Part shown: in pieces, positions 1 to 6,150 of the stretch
Layout: the number at the start of each line of letters is the position of its first letter
Numbering within the stretch: the first letter of the stretch is position 1
Assembly (NCBI GenBank): GCA_021796315.1
Contig: JAJYOH010000302.1
Location: forward strand, 1 to 7,238
Source: Chloroflexota bacterium
GTDB lineage: Bacteria > Chloroflexota > Anaerolineae > Anaerolineales > Villigracilaceae
Direction of reading: 5' to 3'
Length of the DNA: 7,238 nt
The notes under the pieces: generated by a model
Databases searched by the model: none
What the model was told of the DNA's origin: nothing
What the model saw: the letters and a program-made list of their open reading frames with translations, nothing else
Made by a program: the position numbers and the translations under genes

Positions 1-1
1 A

Positions 2-196
2 GGATTACTTTTGTTCATTGTTTTTATAATTCCCTGGAGTCTATTCGCACGGGCATATGTTTTGGGCAGTACGCGCGCGCAGGATTTGCTCTTTCTTTTT
101 TATCCGATCTTTGTCATTGCTGGTCTATACTGGACGCGCTGGTGGTTCCTGCGTCCGCCGCGCACCTGGCTCGATCACGTCCGCCGCCTCCGTTAA
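2..196 (+). CDS. C-terminal fragment of an unidentified integral membrane protein (5' end outside window)
   Basis: The frame is open from the left edge and ends with TAA at 194-196, giving 64 visible residues. Two hydrophobic stretches are visible: one at the left edge (LLLFIVFIIPWSLFA) and one in the middle (LLFLFYPIFVIAGLYW). A short basic, Arg- and Trp-rich tail follows (WWFLRPPR, then DHVRRLR), as expected for a membrane protein ending in the cytoplasm. A TTG at 11 could serve as a start, but the codons before it are also open and hydrophobic, so this is most simply the end of a longer gene. It lies 91 nt upstream of two membrane glycosyltransferase genes on the same strand and may belong to the same cell-surface locus. 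No family motif is present, so no function is assigned. Confidence 0.6.
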   Translation, partial: GLLLFIVFIIPWSLFARAYVLGSTRAQDLLFLFYPIFVIAGLYWTRWWFLRPPRTWLDHVRRLR

Positions 197-198
197 CC

Positions 199-287
199 GC
201 GCTCCACGTTTCGTGCTTTACGCTCCACGCCTCACGCTCTACCACTACTGATCACTGACCACTGATTACTGATTACTGATCACCGAC
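199..287. repeat. Degenerate 7-bp tandem repeat tract filling the intergenic spacer
   Basis: Almost the whole spacer can be cut into 7-bp units that mostly begin with AC. Block one (199-240) reads GCGCTCC, ACGTTTC, GTGCTTT, ACGCTCC, ACGCCTC, ACGCTCT. After a 6-nt unit at 241-246 (ACCACT), block two (247-281) reads ACTGATC, ACTGACC, ACTGATT, ACTGATT, ACTGATC, and a final ACCGAC ends directly at the ATG at 288. The two blocks have different consensus sequences but the same period, with a one-base slip between them. Units ACTGATC followed by A create TGATCA palindromes at 249-254 and 277-282. There is no spacer between distinct repeat units, so this is not a CRISPR. Heptameric short tandem repeats are known from cyanobacterial intergenic DNA; the role here is unknown. 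Confidence 0.8.
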
Positions 288-1823
288 ATGACTTGGCGCA
301 CCTATCTCACTCTCGCACTTCTCGGTTTTGCGCTGTCTTTTGCGATAGCGCAGTTCCAGCATTTCCCCGGCTATCTTGATTCCGATTACTACTTCTCCGG
401 CGGGGTTCAACTCGCACAGGGAAAAGGTTTCACTGAGCCGTATCTCTGGAACTACCTCGACGATCCGCAAGGCCTGCCGCATCCCTCGCACACATACTGG
501 ATGCCGCTTTCCTCGATCATTGCCGCGGCGGGCATGTGGCTCACGCATCAAACGACTTATCCCGCCGGACGCCTGGGCTTTCTGCTTCTGGCCGCACTCG
601 TGCCGGTGGTCACTGCTGCGCTGGCTTATGATTTCACCAAACGGCGTGAGCTGGCTGTTATCTCCGGTTCGCTGGCTGTCTTCTCGATCTATTATGCGCC
701 CTTCATGCCGGTTACGGATAATTATGGGCCGTATCTTTTTCTCGGCGCGCTTTATTTCCTGACCCTCTCCTCCCGCAAAAGGGTCTCATATTTTATTCTT
801 GGATTGCTCGCCGGACTCCTGACTCTCGCCCGCAGTGATGGACTTCTCTGGCTCGGCATTACTTTCCTCGTCATCTTCTTCCGCTTCCTTTCCGACAAAA
901 AACCGGGCGCGGCCTCGATCAACTTGCTCCTCGCTTTGGGCGGATTCCTGGCCGTCGCTGGTCCGTGGTTCTGGCGGACATATTCCATCTATGGCACATT
1001 CCTCGCCCCCGGTGGAAATTATCTGCTGTGGCTCAAGAATTACGATCAGACTTTCTCTTATCCTGCATCTCAATTGACGATGCAGGCTTGGCTTGCTCAA
1101 GGCTGGCCCAAAATTATCAGCACGGACTTCGCGGCTTTGAAGTTCAACCTGCTCAATACCTTTGCCGCTCAAGGCGGGATCTTTCTGTTCCCCTTTATCC
1201 TGATTGGACTTTGGCAAAATCGCAAGGATGAACGCATTCGTATTGCGTCCATTGCCTGGCTTGGACTTCTGTTCGTGATGACCGTCGTCTTCCCTTATGC
1301 AGGTGCGCGCGGAGGATTTTTCCACGCGGGCTCGGCCATCCAATCTGTCTGGTGGGTTCTTGCTCCTCTTGGCCTTGAGTCCGTCGTTGCCGCGGCGCGC
1401 AAACGCAACTTGTTCACGCCTGAGGCGTTCAAGATATTCCGTGTTGTATTGGTTGGAATCGCCATCATCATGACGGGTTTGATTATTTATCTTCGTGTTC
1501 TCTCCGGTTGGGGAGAGGGGGAACAGAACTATCCCAAAGTGGAGGCCTTCCTCCAACAAAACGGAATCCGCTCCGGCGACGTTGTGATGGTTCGCAATCC
1601 GCCCGGATATTATCTAATGACGGGTCGCTCTGCGATAGTTGTTCCGGAAGGTAATGAAACAACCATGCTTGCAGTGGCAGCGCGTTATCATGCGCGTTAT
1701 CTCATCATTGAAGCCGCCGGCGCTTCCGGTCCAATTGAAGCGGTCTACAACAACAAACAAAGCCAGCAACTTCATTATCTAGGTGAACTCGATGACACGC
1801 GCATCTTTGAAGTCCAACCCTGA
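288..1823 (+). CDS. GT-C type membrane glycosyltransferase (GT39/ArnT-PMT-like), 511 aa
   Basis: The product is a multi-spanning membrane protein. A first TM segment (about residues 6-22) is followed by an outside loop with the acidic motif GYLDSDYY (28-35; D31 and D33), the usual position of the catalytic/metal-binding aspartates in GT-C enzymes that use polyprenyl-phosphate sugars. Further marks are PHPSHTYWMPLSS (64-76), many hydrophobic helices to about residue 410, and ARSDG (181-185), equivalent to the RPDG motif of the next gene. The last ~95 residues look like a soluble domain. The likely role is transfer of a lipid-linked sugar to a glycan, lipid or protein at the outer membrane face; donor and acceptor cannot be read from sequence. 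The start is the first ATG after the heptad repeats and has no visible Shine-Dalgarno sequence. The 3' end overlaps the next gene by 32 nt. The general GT-C class is well supported; the specific family is less certain. Confidence 0.8.
   Translation: MTWRTYLTLALLGFALSFAIAQFQHFPGYLDSDYYFSGGVQLAQGKGFTEPYLWNYLDDPQGLPHPSHTYWMPLSSIIAAAGMWLTHQTTYPAGRLGFLLLAALVPVVTAALAYDFTKRRELAVISGSLAVFSIYYAPFMPVTDNYGPYLFLGALYFLTLSSRKRVSYFILGLLAGLLTLARSDGLLWLGITFLVIFFRFLSDKKPGAASINLLLALGGFLAVAGPWFWRTYSIYGTFLAPGGNYLLWLKNYDQTFSYPASQLTMQAWLAQGWPKIISTDFAALKFNLLNTFAAQGGIFLFPFILIGLWQNRKDERIRIASIAWLGLLFVMTVVFPYAGARGGFFHAGSAIQSVWWVLAPLGLESVVAAARKRNLFTPEAFKIFRVVLVGIAIIMTGLIIYLRVLSGWGEGEQNYPKVEAFLQQNGIRSGDVVMVRNPPGYYLMTGRSAIVVPEGNETTMLAVAARYHARYLIIEAAGASGPIEAVYNNKQSQQLHYLGELDDTRIFEVQP
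1781..1785 (+). promoter_or_regulatory. Ribosome binding site choosing ATG 1792 for the second glycosyltransferase
   Basis: AGGTG lies 6 nt before the ATG at 1792, inside the end of the preceding gene. A GTG at 1783 in the same frame sits within this Shine-Dalgarno-like sequence and has no better signal of its own, so ATG 1792 is preferred. Confidence 0.6.
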
Positions 1824-3282
1824 TCTTTCAGTCCGTGACCTTGCTTTATTGGCCGCGGCAGTCATCTTTGGCGCGGGCGTATATTTGCTCGCCAGTTTTT
1901 TTATTTATCGTATCGGCTTTCCGCTCGATGATTCGTGGATCCATCTCACTTATGCGCGCAATCTCGCATTGTATGGTCAGTGGGCCTTTCAACTCGGCCA
2001 TCTGTCCGCTGGCTCCACCGCGCCGCTCTGGACGTTTCTTCTCGCGCCTGGTTTCTGGCTTGGCCTGGCTCCATACTATTGGACTTATCTTCTCGGCGGC
2101 TTGACTCTCTTTGGTCTCGCCGTGTTGATGGAGAAAACCGTCCGCCGATTGATTTCAACTTACAATCCGCGTCTGCCATGGATCGGATTGTTCTTTGCCT
2201 TCGAATGGCATTTTCTGTGGGCGTCCATGTCGGGGATGGAGACTTTGCTTCACGCACTTTTGGTGACGTCGGTGCTGGCCGCCTTGATGACAGGCTCGCG
2301 TCGTTATCTGACCCTCGGCCTGCTGACTGGTCTAAGCGTTTGGGTGCGGCCTGACGGTTTGACTCTGCTCGCGCCGGTTGTGTTGGTAATTTTCCTCGTC
2401 GAGAAACCTGTTGCTGAAAAAAGCCGCGCGCTGGTTTTATATTTCATCGGCTTCGGTTCGCTCTTCGTTCCCTATTTGCTTTTCAATCTTTGGCTTTCCC
2501 ACACGCCCATGCCGAATACCTTCTACGCCAAGCAGACTGAATATGCCGCTTGGCAAACCAGACCAATTCTTGAACGTCTGGCAGACTTGCTCTTCCAATT
2601 GCTGACCGGGCCGGGCGTGATCCTTTTGCCGGGTGTGATCGCGGCGGCGGTGTTATCCATTCGCCGGCGGGCATGGCCGATAATCGCGGCGATGTTATGG
2701 TGCGGTGGATACTTATTGCTTTACATTTTGCGCTTGCCTGCTTATCAACATGGACGTTATCTCATGCCCGCCATGCCGGTTTTCTTTTTATTCGGCTTGC
2801 TGGCTTTTCTTGAATTCCAAACGTCAACTCTTTTCCGTCGTTTTCAATGGAGGGTGAAAACAACCTGGCAGGTCAGCATCATTCTGGTCACACTTCTGTT
2901 TTTTGGTCTTGGAGCGCGTTCCTATGGCGAGGATGTGGGGTTAATTGAGTCTGAAATGGTGGTCACAGCCAAATGGGTCTCGCAAAATATTCCAGCGGGC
3001 GCAGTGGTCGCGGCGCACGATATCGGCGCGCTGGGGTATTTCGACAACCATGAATTGATCGATCTGGCCGGACTCGTTTCGCCGGAAGTGATCCCGTTCA
3101 TGCGGGATGAATCGCAGCTGGCGGTGTTTTTAAATCAGCGTGGAGCAAACTATTTAATCGCGTTCCCATCCTTTTATCCGGAATTGACGCGCACGGCGAA
3201 GCCGGTCTTTGTCAGCGGTGGAAAATTCGCTGCGCTGCTCGGCGAGCGGAATATGGCAGTCTATGATTGGGCGAGCCATTAG
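1792..3282 (+). CDS. GT-C type membrane glycosyltransferase with C-terminal soluble domain, 496 aa
   Basis: A cytoplasmic N-terminal tail and a TM segment (about 16-40) lead to LDDSWIHLTYARN (45-57). This DD-x-(W/Y/F)-I-x(4)-ARN motif is the first-loop catalytic motif of GT-C enzymes using polyprenyl-phosphate sugars and resembles the AftB-like arabinosyltransferase group. Other recognisable motifs are SAGSTAPLW (72-80), SGMET (147-151), RPDG (186-189), PNTFYAK (241-247) and HGRYLMPAMP (320-329). TM segments end near residue 376. A soluble C-terminal domain follows, with AKWVSQNIPAG (393-403) and HDIGALGYFDNHELIDLAGL (409-428), commonly seen at the end of such proteins. Predicted location is the cytoplasmic membrane with catalysis at the outer face. 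It overlaps the previous gene by 32 nt and shares its architecture and the R-x-DG motif, so the two are probably co-translated and distantly paralogous. Sugar donor and acceptor are unknown. Confidence 0.83.
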   Translation: MTRASLKSNPDLSVRDLALLAAAVIFGAGVYLLASFFIYRIGFPLDDSWIHLTYARNLALYGQWAFQLGHLSAGSTAPLWTFLLAPGFWLGLAPYYWTYLLGGLTLFGLAVLMEKTVRRLISTYNPRLPWIGLFFAFEWHFLWASMSGMETLLHALLVTSVLAALMTGSRRYLTLGLLTGLSVWVRPDGLTLLAPVVLVIFLVEKPVAEKSRALVLYFIGFGSLFVPYLLFNLWLSHTPMPNTFYAKQTEYAAWQTRPILERLADLLFQLLTGPGVILLPGVIAAAVLSIRRRAWPIIAAMLWCGGYLLLYILRLPAYQHGRYLMPAMPVFFLFGLLAFLEFQTSTLFRRFQWRVKTTWQVSIILVTLLFFGLGARSYGEDVGLIESEMVVTAKWVSQNIPAGAVVAAHDIGALGYFDNHELIDLAGLVSPEVIPFMRDESQLAVFLNQRGANYLIAFPSFYPELTRTAKPVFVSGGKFAALLGERNMAVYDWASH

Positions 3283-3334
3283 GCGGGCCCAGCGCTGCCC
3301 CCGTCATTGTTTCAGCATCAGCCCAATTCTTTCA

Positions 3335-3343
3335 TGCTATACT
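3335..3343 (+). promoter_or_regulatory. Predicted extended -10 promoter for the response regulator/kinase operon
   Basis: TGCTATACT matches the extended -10 pattern TG-N-TATAAT at five of six hexamer positions (TATACT at 3338-3343, TG at 3335-3336). No convincing -35 element lies at 17 nt; the nearest candidate, TTGTTT at 3307-3312, is 25 nt away. Extended -10 promoters can work without a good -35. Transcription would begin near 3350, giving a leader of about 36 nt before the ATG at 3386. The 103-nt gap it occupies separates the glycosyltransferase pair from the two-component pair. It is a motif match only. Confidence 0.5.
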
Positions 3344-3385
3344 ATAACGTTGTATTCAAAACATGAATTTGTGAATGGTCGTGGG

Positions 3386-4084
3386 ATGAAAAAAATAACT
3401 CTCCTGATTATTGATGATCACCCGCTCTTTCGACAGGGGGTGGTCGATGCGCTTTCACTTGAAGCGGATATGAAGGTTTTGGGACAGGCATCCAATGGCG
3501 ACGAAGGTCTCGATCTTATTCGTTTGTTGAAACCCGCAGTGGCGGTGCTTGACGTAAATTTGCCGAGGGTGAATGGACAGCAAATTACACGTCAGATCAC
3601 CGCGGAGAAATTGCCAACCCGCGTGGTGCTCATGACCGGCTATGACGATATCGAACAGGCCATTCATGCCGCGATTGCAGGGTCCGCGGCCTATTGCTCC
3701 AAGGATATTCAACCCAGAGCTTTGATGGGTATCATCCGTGATGTCGCAGGCGGTAAATTTGTCTATGGCGGGCATGTGATGCCCCAGCGTGAATTACAGA
3801 CCTGGATTTCGGAACAGATGGAAGGCTCACGCCGTTCGTACAGTGAACCCGGCAGTCCCTTTCATCCGCTTTCGGAACGCGAGATGGAAGTGCTCGAGTG
3901 TGTGGTCAGAGGCAAGAGCAATAAGGAGATCGCCGCATTGCTTGGCATCAGTCATCAAACTGTGAAGAATCATGTAACTGCAATCCTGAGAAAATTCGGT
4001 GTCGAAGATCGCACGCAAGCGGTCGTTTATGCGTTGAAGCATGGCTGGGTTCCGCTCAATGCGGATATCAAACCTGAGGAGTAA
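3386..4084 (+). CDS. NarL/FixJ (LuxR-type) response regulator, 232 aa
   Basis: The receiver domain spans about residues 3-122: acidic pair D10-D11, phospho-acceptor D56 within AVLDVNLPRVNG, switch residues T84 (LMTGYDD) and Y103, and conserved K106. A linker of about 35 residues leads to a LuxR/GerE helix-turn-helix at about 160-222. This has LSEREMEVLECVVRGKSNKE (162-181), then IAALLGIS, QTVKNHVTAILRKFGV and DRTQAV. It is therefore a phosphorylation-controlled DNA-binding transcription factor in the cytoplasm. Length and domain order are normal for the family. The frame stays open upstream to 3209, but that stretch overlaps the preceding gene and has no receiver homology, so the ATG at 3386 that begins MKKITLL is chosen. 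GTG at 3371 would add only five residues. Neither start has a strong Shine-Dalgarno sequence. The cognate kinase follows after 6 nt. Target genes are unknown. Confidence 0.93.
   Translation: MKKITLLIIDDHPLFRQGVVDALSLEADMKVLGQASNGDEGLDLIRLLKPAVAVLDVNLPRVNGQQITRQITAEKLPTRVVLMTGYDDIEQAIHAAIAGSAAYCSKDIQPRALMGIIRDVAGGKFVYGGHVMPQRELQTWISEQMEGSRRSYSEPGSPFHPLSEREMEVLECVVRGKSNKEIAALLGISHQTVKNHVTAILRKFGVEDRTQAVVYALKHGWVPLNADIKPEE
4076..4081 (+). promoter_or_regulatory. Ribosome binding site for the histidine kinase
   Basis: GAGGAG overlaps the last codons of the response regulator and stands 9 nt before the ATG at 4091. It favours ATG 4091 over the in-frame TTG at 4085, and implies translation of the kinase from the same message as the regulator. 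Confidence 0.65.
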
Positions 4085-4090
4085 TTGGGA

Positions 4091-5122
4091 ATGACAATCG
4101 ACGAAGAAAAATTGGCGGACGGCAGTGTAGATGTCCAGGCTGAGCTGGAGGAGACTCAGCGGGCATTGCGTGAGATCAAATTGATGATCGAGCAGAGTCA
4201 GGTGGAACTCACCAAGTTGACTCAACGAAATGCAGCCATCACGACCCACCTTCAGCAGGTGCAAACGCTGATCGGTCAGTCTTCGCCGGAAGAAATCCGC
4301 ATGGTCTACGACTCAGCCCTGGACGCGCAACAACGCCTGTTCGTGATGCGCGGCCAGTTGGAAAAATTGCAGAGTGAAAAAATCTATCTGGAAAAATATA
4401 AGACCATATTGGAGCGTCCGAGCGCTTCTATTCCCGGACCCGTGAGCGGGGGAGCCGCTTCGGGCGGCGCGAAAAGCCCTTTTGCCGGGATCGAGATGAT
4501 CGTCAACGCGCAGGAAGCGGAACGCCAGCGGCTTTCACGTCAAATGCACGACGGCCCGGCGCAGGCCATGTCCAATTTTATTTTGCAGACGGAAATCGCC
4601 ATGCGTCTGCTTGACGTTGATCCGGCGCAGGCCAAGGAGGAATTGGGCAATCTGAAGATTTCGGCCATGGGGACGTTCCAGAAAGTCCGCAATTTTATTT
4701 TTGAATTGCGCCCGATGATGCTGGATGATCTTGGGCTGGTTCCGACCGTTCGGAAGTATGTGGATGCCTATAAGGAGCAAACCAGCCTGGATGTCAACCT
4801 GACAATAACTGGCAATGAGCGCAGGCTCGAACCTTATTTGGAGGTGATGATCTTCCGCGCCGTTCAGGAATTGATGGGTAATGCAGCTCGTCACAGCCAG
4901 GCTACCACCTTGAAAATCACTTTGGATATGGGCAGTGACTTGGTGCGTGTAAGCGTGGACGATAACGGCAAGGGCTTTGATCCGGAAGTTGTGCACGGAG
5001 CCGGCAGCTTGGGTTTGAAGCTTATCCGCGAACGTGCTGAAATGTTGGGCGGCTCTTTTGAGGTTGACACTGCGATGGGGAAAGGCGCGCGCATTGGGTT
5101 TTCCGTCCCCGCTCATGCGTAA
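4091..5122 (+). CDS. Soluble DegS-like sensor histidine kinase (HisKA_3 + HATPase_c), 343 aa
   Basis: No transmembrane segment or signal peptide is visible. Residues about 15-108 form a heptad-rich, Glu/Gln/Leu-rich coiled coil (ELEETQRALREIK, later QLEKLQSEKIYLEKYK). A Pro/Gly/Ser/Ala-rich linker follows at 110-130. The HisKA_3 dimerisation domain has the phospho-acceptor H153 in RLSRQMHDGPAQAMSN; the HDGPAQ box is typical of DegS-type kinases. FELRPMMLDDLGL (204-216) is also conserved in this subfamily. The HATPase_c domain has its N-box at QELMGNAARHS (N264), G1 box DDNGKGF (290-296) and glycine-rich GSLGL (305-309). All catalytic motifs look intact. It should autophosphorylate on H153 and pass phosphate to D56 of the adjacent regulator. 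With no extracellular sensor, input is probably cytoplasmic, through the coiled coil or a partner protein. A hairpin terminator lies 18 nt after the stop. Confidence 0.93.
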   Translation: MTIDEEKLADGSVDVQAELEETQRALREIKLMIEQSQVELTKLTQRNAAITTHLQQVQTLIGQSSPEEIRMVYDSALDAQQRLFVMRGQLEKLQSEKIYLEKYKTILERPSASIPGPVSGGAASGGAKSPFAGIEMIVNAQEAERQRLSRQMHDGPAQAMSNFILQTEIAMRLLDVDPAQAKEELGNLKISAMGTFQKVRNFIFELRPMMLDDLGLVPTVRKYVDAYKEQTSLDVNLTITGNERRLEPYLEVMIFRAVQELMGNAARHSQATTLKITLDMGSDLVRVSVDDNGKGFDPEVVHGAGSLGLKLIRERAEMLGGSFEVDTAMGKGARIGFSVPAHA

Positions 5123-5140
5123 ATAGTTTTGTGAAAAAAT

Positions 5141-5166
5141 ATCGGGCTGACGTTGGTCAGCCGATT
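5141..5166. terminator. Intrinsic terminator hairpin between convergent operons, probably bidirectional
   Basis: GGCTGAC (5145-5151), loop GTTG, and GTCAGCC (5156-5162) form a perfect 7-bp stem. With one bulged G the stem extends to 10 bp from ATCGG to CCGAT. On the - strand the hairpin is followed by ATATTTTTTC (complement of the A-run at 5134-5139), a good U-tract, so it should end the methyltransferase operon. On the + strand the following TTTGCTTTAATT is a weaker U-rich tail that could end the kinase operon, whose stop is 18 nt upstream. Confidence 0.75.
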
Positions 5167-5170
5167 TGCT

Positions 5171-5275
5171 TTAATTATCTCGAAAGCCGTAAACTTCGAT
5201 GATTTCCTGGATGATCTTTATGTCATCAGGCTTGATCCCCATAATTTCAAAGCCGCAGTTGCAATGGATCGTTAC
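5171..5275 (-). other. Hidden -1 frame extension of the methyltransferase gene (34 codons plus stop)
   Basis: If the ribosome slips by -1 at the A AAA AAG heptamer ending the annotated frame (complement of 5275-5281), reading continues at GTA ACG ATC CAT for 34 codons to a TAA at 5171-5173. The peptide begins VTIHCNCGFE, continues IMGIKPDDIKIIQ, and ends EVYGFRDN: two cysteines in a CNC arrangement, then an amphipathic helix-like segment. Nineteen of 34 third codon positions are G or C, not unusual for this window. Its stop lies about 5 nt before the terminator hairpin, whereas the annotated TAA at 5272-5274 leaves over 100 nt of untranslated sequence. The same fusion would result from one extra A in the six-A run, so a homopolymer error or an inactivating mutation is equally possible. 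No good independent start codon exists apart from TTG codons inside the upstream gene and an ATG leaving only 23 residues. Family unknown. Confidence 0.5.
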
Positions 5276-6150
5276 TTTTTTACAGCCTTTGCAATAGCCG
5301 CTACGTGTTCCGGAGTTGAACCGCAACAACCGCCGACCACGCGCGCGCCGAGTGCGACAAATTTCTTTGCGTACTTAGCCATTTCCCCTGGTGTGACATC
5401 GTAGATGGTTTCAGTCCCTTCGAGACGCGGCATACCGGCGTTGGGTTTTGCCCACAGCGGGAAACCCGATTCTGCGGCGGCGTATTCTTTGATAACAGCT
5501 TCCATGTTTTCCAAAGTCGTTCCGCAGTTTGCGCCGACCAGCGCCGCGCCCATCGCTTTATATTTTTTCATTACGTCTGCTGGTTTGACGCCCATCATGG
5601 TGCGCGTACCGCGGTCATAACCGAATGAAACCACGATGGGCAGATCGGTCACGGAGCGTGTGCCTTCGAAGGCCGCGTTGACTTCCTCCAACGCGAAGTG
5701 AGTCTCGAGCACGATCAAGTCTGCGCCGCCGTCGGCCAGTGACTTTGCTTGTTGCGCGAACGCCGCCACGGCTTCTTCATGATTGATTGGGCCATACGGT
5801 TTCAACAGTTGGCCGATCGGCCCGATCGAACCGGCGACCAGCACTCCGTCCCGCATGGAGGCGGCTTCACGCGCCAGCTCAACTGCACGCTTGTTGATCC
5901 TGTCCACATCATCGGAATGTTTTGCGCCCTTCATGCGCGGAAAGGTCCCGCCGAAAGTGCAGGTCAAAATAATGTCCGAGCCGGCGGCAACGAAGGCCTT
6001 CTCAAGGTCAAGGATTTTTTCGGGATGATCGAAGACCCAATCTTCGGTGTGCATCCCGCCGACCAGGCCGACCTTTTGCAAATTGGTTCCGGTCGCGCCA
6101 TCGGCGACCAAAACTTCATTGCTGTTCAATTGTTCGAGGAATTTATTCAT
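5272..6150 (-). CDS. Homocysteine S-methyltransferase family protein (MetH N-terminal domain type), 292 aa
   Basis: This is a single-domain TIM-barrel methyltransferase. VLVADGATGTNLQKVG (13-28) is the conserved N-terminal motif of the MetH/BHMT/MmuM family. The three zinc-binding cysteines are present: C209 in GANCGTT and C275-C276 in VVGGCCGSTPEH. Other conserved segments are ILTCTFGGT (61-69), VAGSIGPIGQLL (105-116) and LIVLETHFALEE (145-156). The family transfers a methyl group, from a corrinoid, betaine or S-methylmethionine, to the zinc-bound thiolate of homocysteine. Length is normal for a stand-alone domain; there are no pterin- or cobalamin-binding domains of full MetH. The start ATG overlaps the stop of the upstream corrinoid reactivator by 4 nt (ATGA) and is preceded by a strong GGAGGAGG, so the pair are coupled. 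That partner makes a corrinoid methyl donor the best guess. The C-terminus ends at a slippery A AAA AAG followed by TAA; an in-phase -1 extension may belong to it. The exact substrate is not proven. Confidence 0.87.
   Translation of the reverse strand: MNKFLEQLNSNEVLVADGATGTNLQKVGLVGGMHTEDWVFDHPEKILDLEKAFVAAGSDIILTCTFGGTFPRMKGAKHSDDVDRINKRAVELAREAASMRDGVLVAGSIGPIGQLLKPYGPINHEEAVAAFAQQAKSLADGGADLIVLETHFALEEVNAAFEGTRSVTDLPIVVSFGYDRGTRTMMGVKPADVMKKYKAMGAALVGANCGTTLENMEAVIKEYAAAESGFPLWAKPNAGMPRLEGTETIYDVTPGEMAKYAKKFVALGARVVGGCCGSTPEHVAAIAKAVKK

Noticed and set aside
199..287. CRISPR array
   Set aside because: Units are 7 bp, contiguous and degenerate, with no unique spacers and no cas genes.
786..1559. 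257-residue - strand open frame inside the first glycosyltransferase
   Set aside because: The product is Arg/Glu/Ser-rich without hydrophobic core or motifs, as expected for the antisense of a membrane protein gene; the + strand frame has clear GT-C features.
1783..1791. GTG start for the second glycosyltransferase
   Set aside because: It falls inside the AGGTG sequence that serves as ribosome binding site for ATG 1792 and adds only three residues.
3284..3304. GC-rich hairpin (GGGC...GCCC) after the second glycosyltransferase as a terminator
   Set aside because: The stem is only about 4 bp and no T-run follows, so it does not meet the usual form of an intrinsic terminator.
3209..3385. N-terminal extension of the response regulator frame by 59 residues
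   Set aside because: It overlaps the end of the second glycosyltransferase and the promoter region, does not look like receiver sequence, and the receiver domain begins properly at ATG 3386.
4535..5116. 193-residue - strand open frame inside the histidine kinase
   Set aside because: Antisense shadow of the HisKA_3/HATPase region; no motif, no ribosome binding site, and the + strand frame is unambiguous.
5153..5404. 83-residue + strand frame beginning TTG within the terminator hairpin
   Set aside because: It runs codon-aligned antisense to the -1 extension and then antisense to the methyltransferase; its start is a TTG in the hairpin loop and it has no family motif. Its protein-like look is probably a mirror of coding sequence on the other strand, though this also weakens composition-based arguments for the - strand extension.
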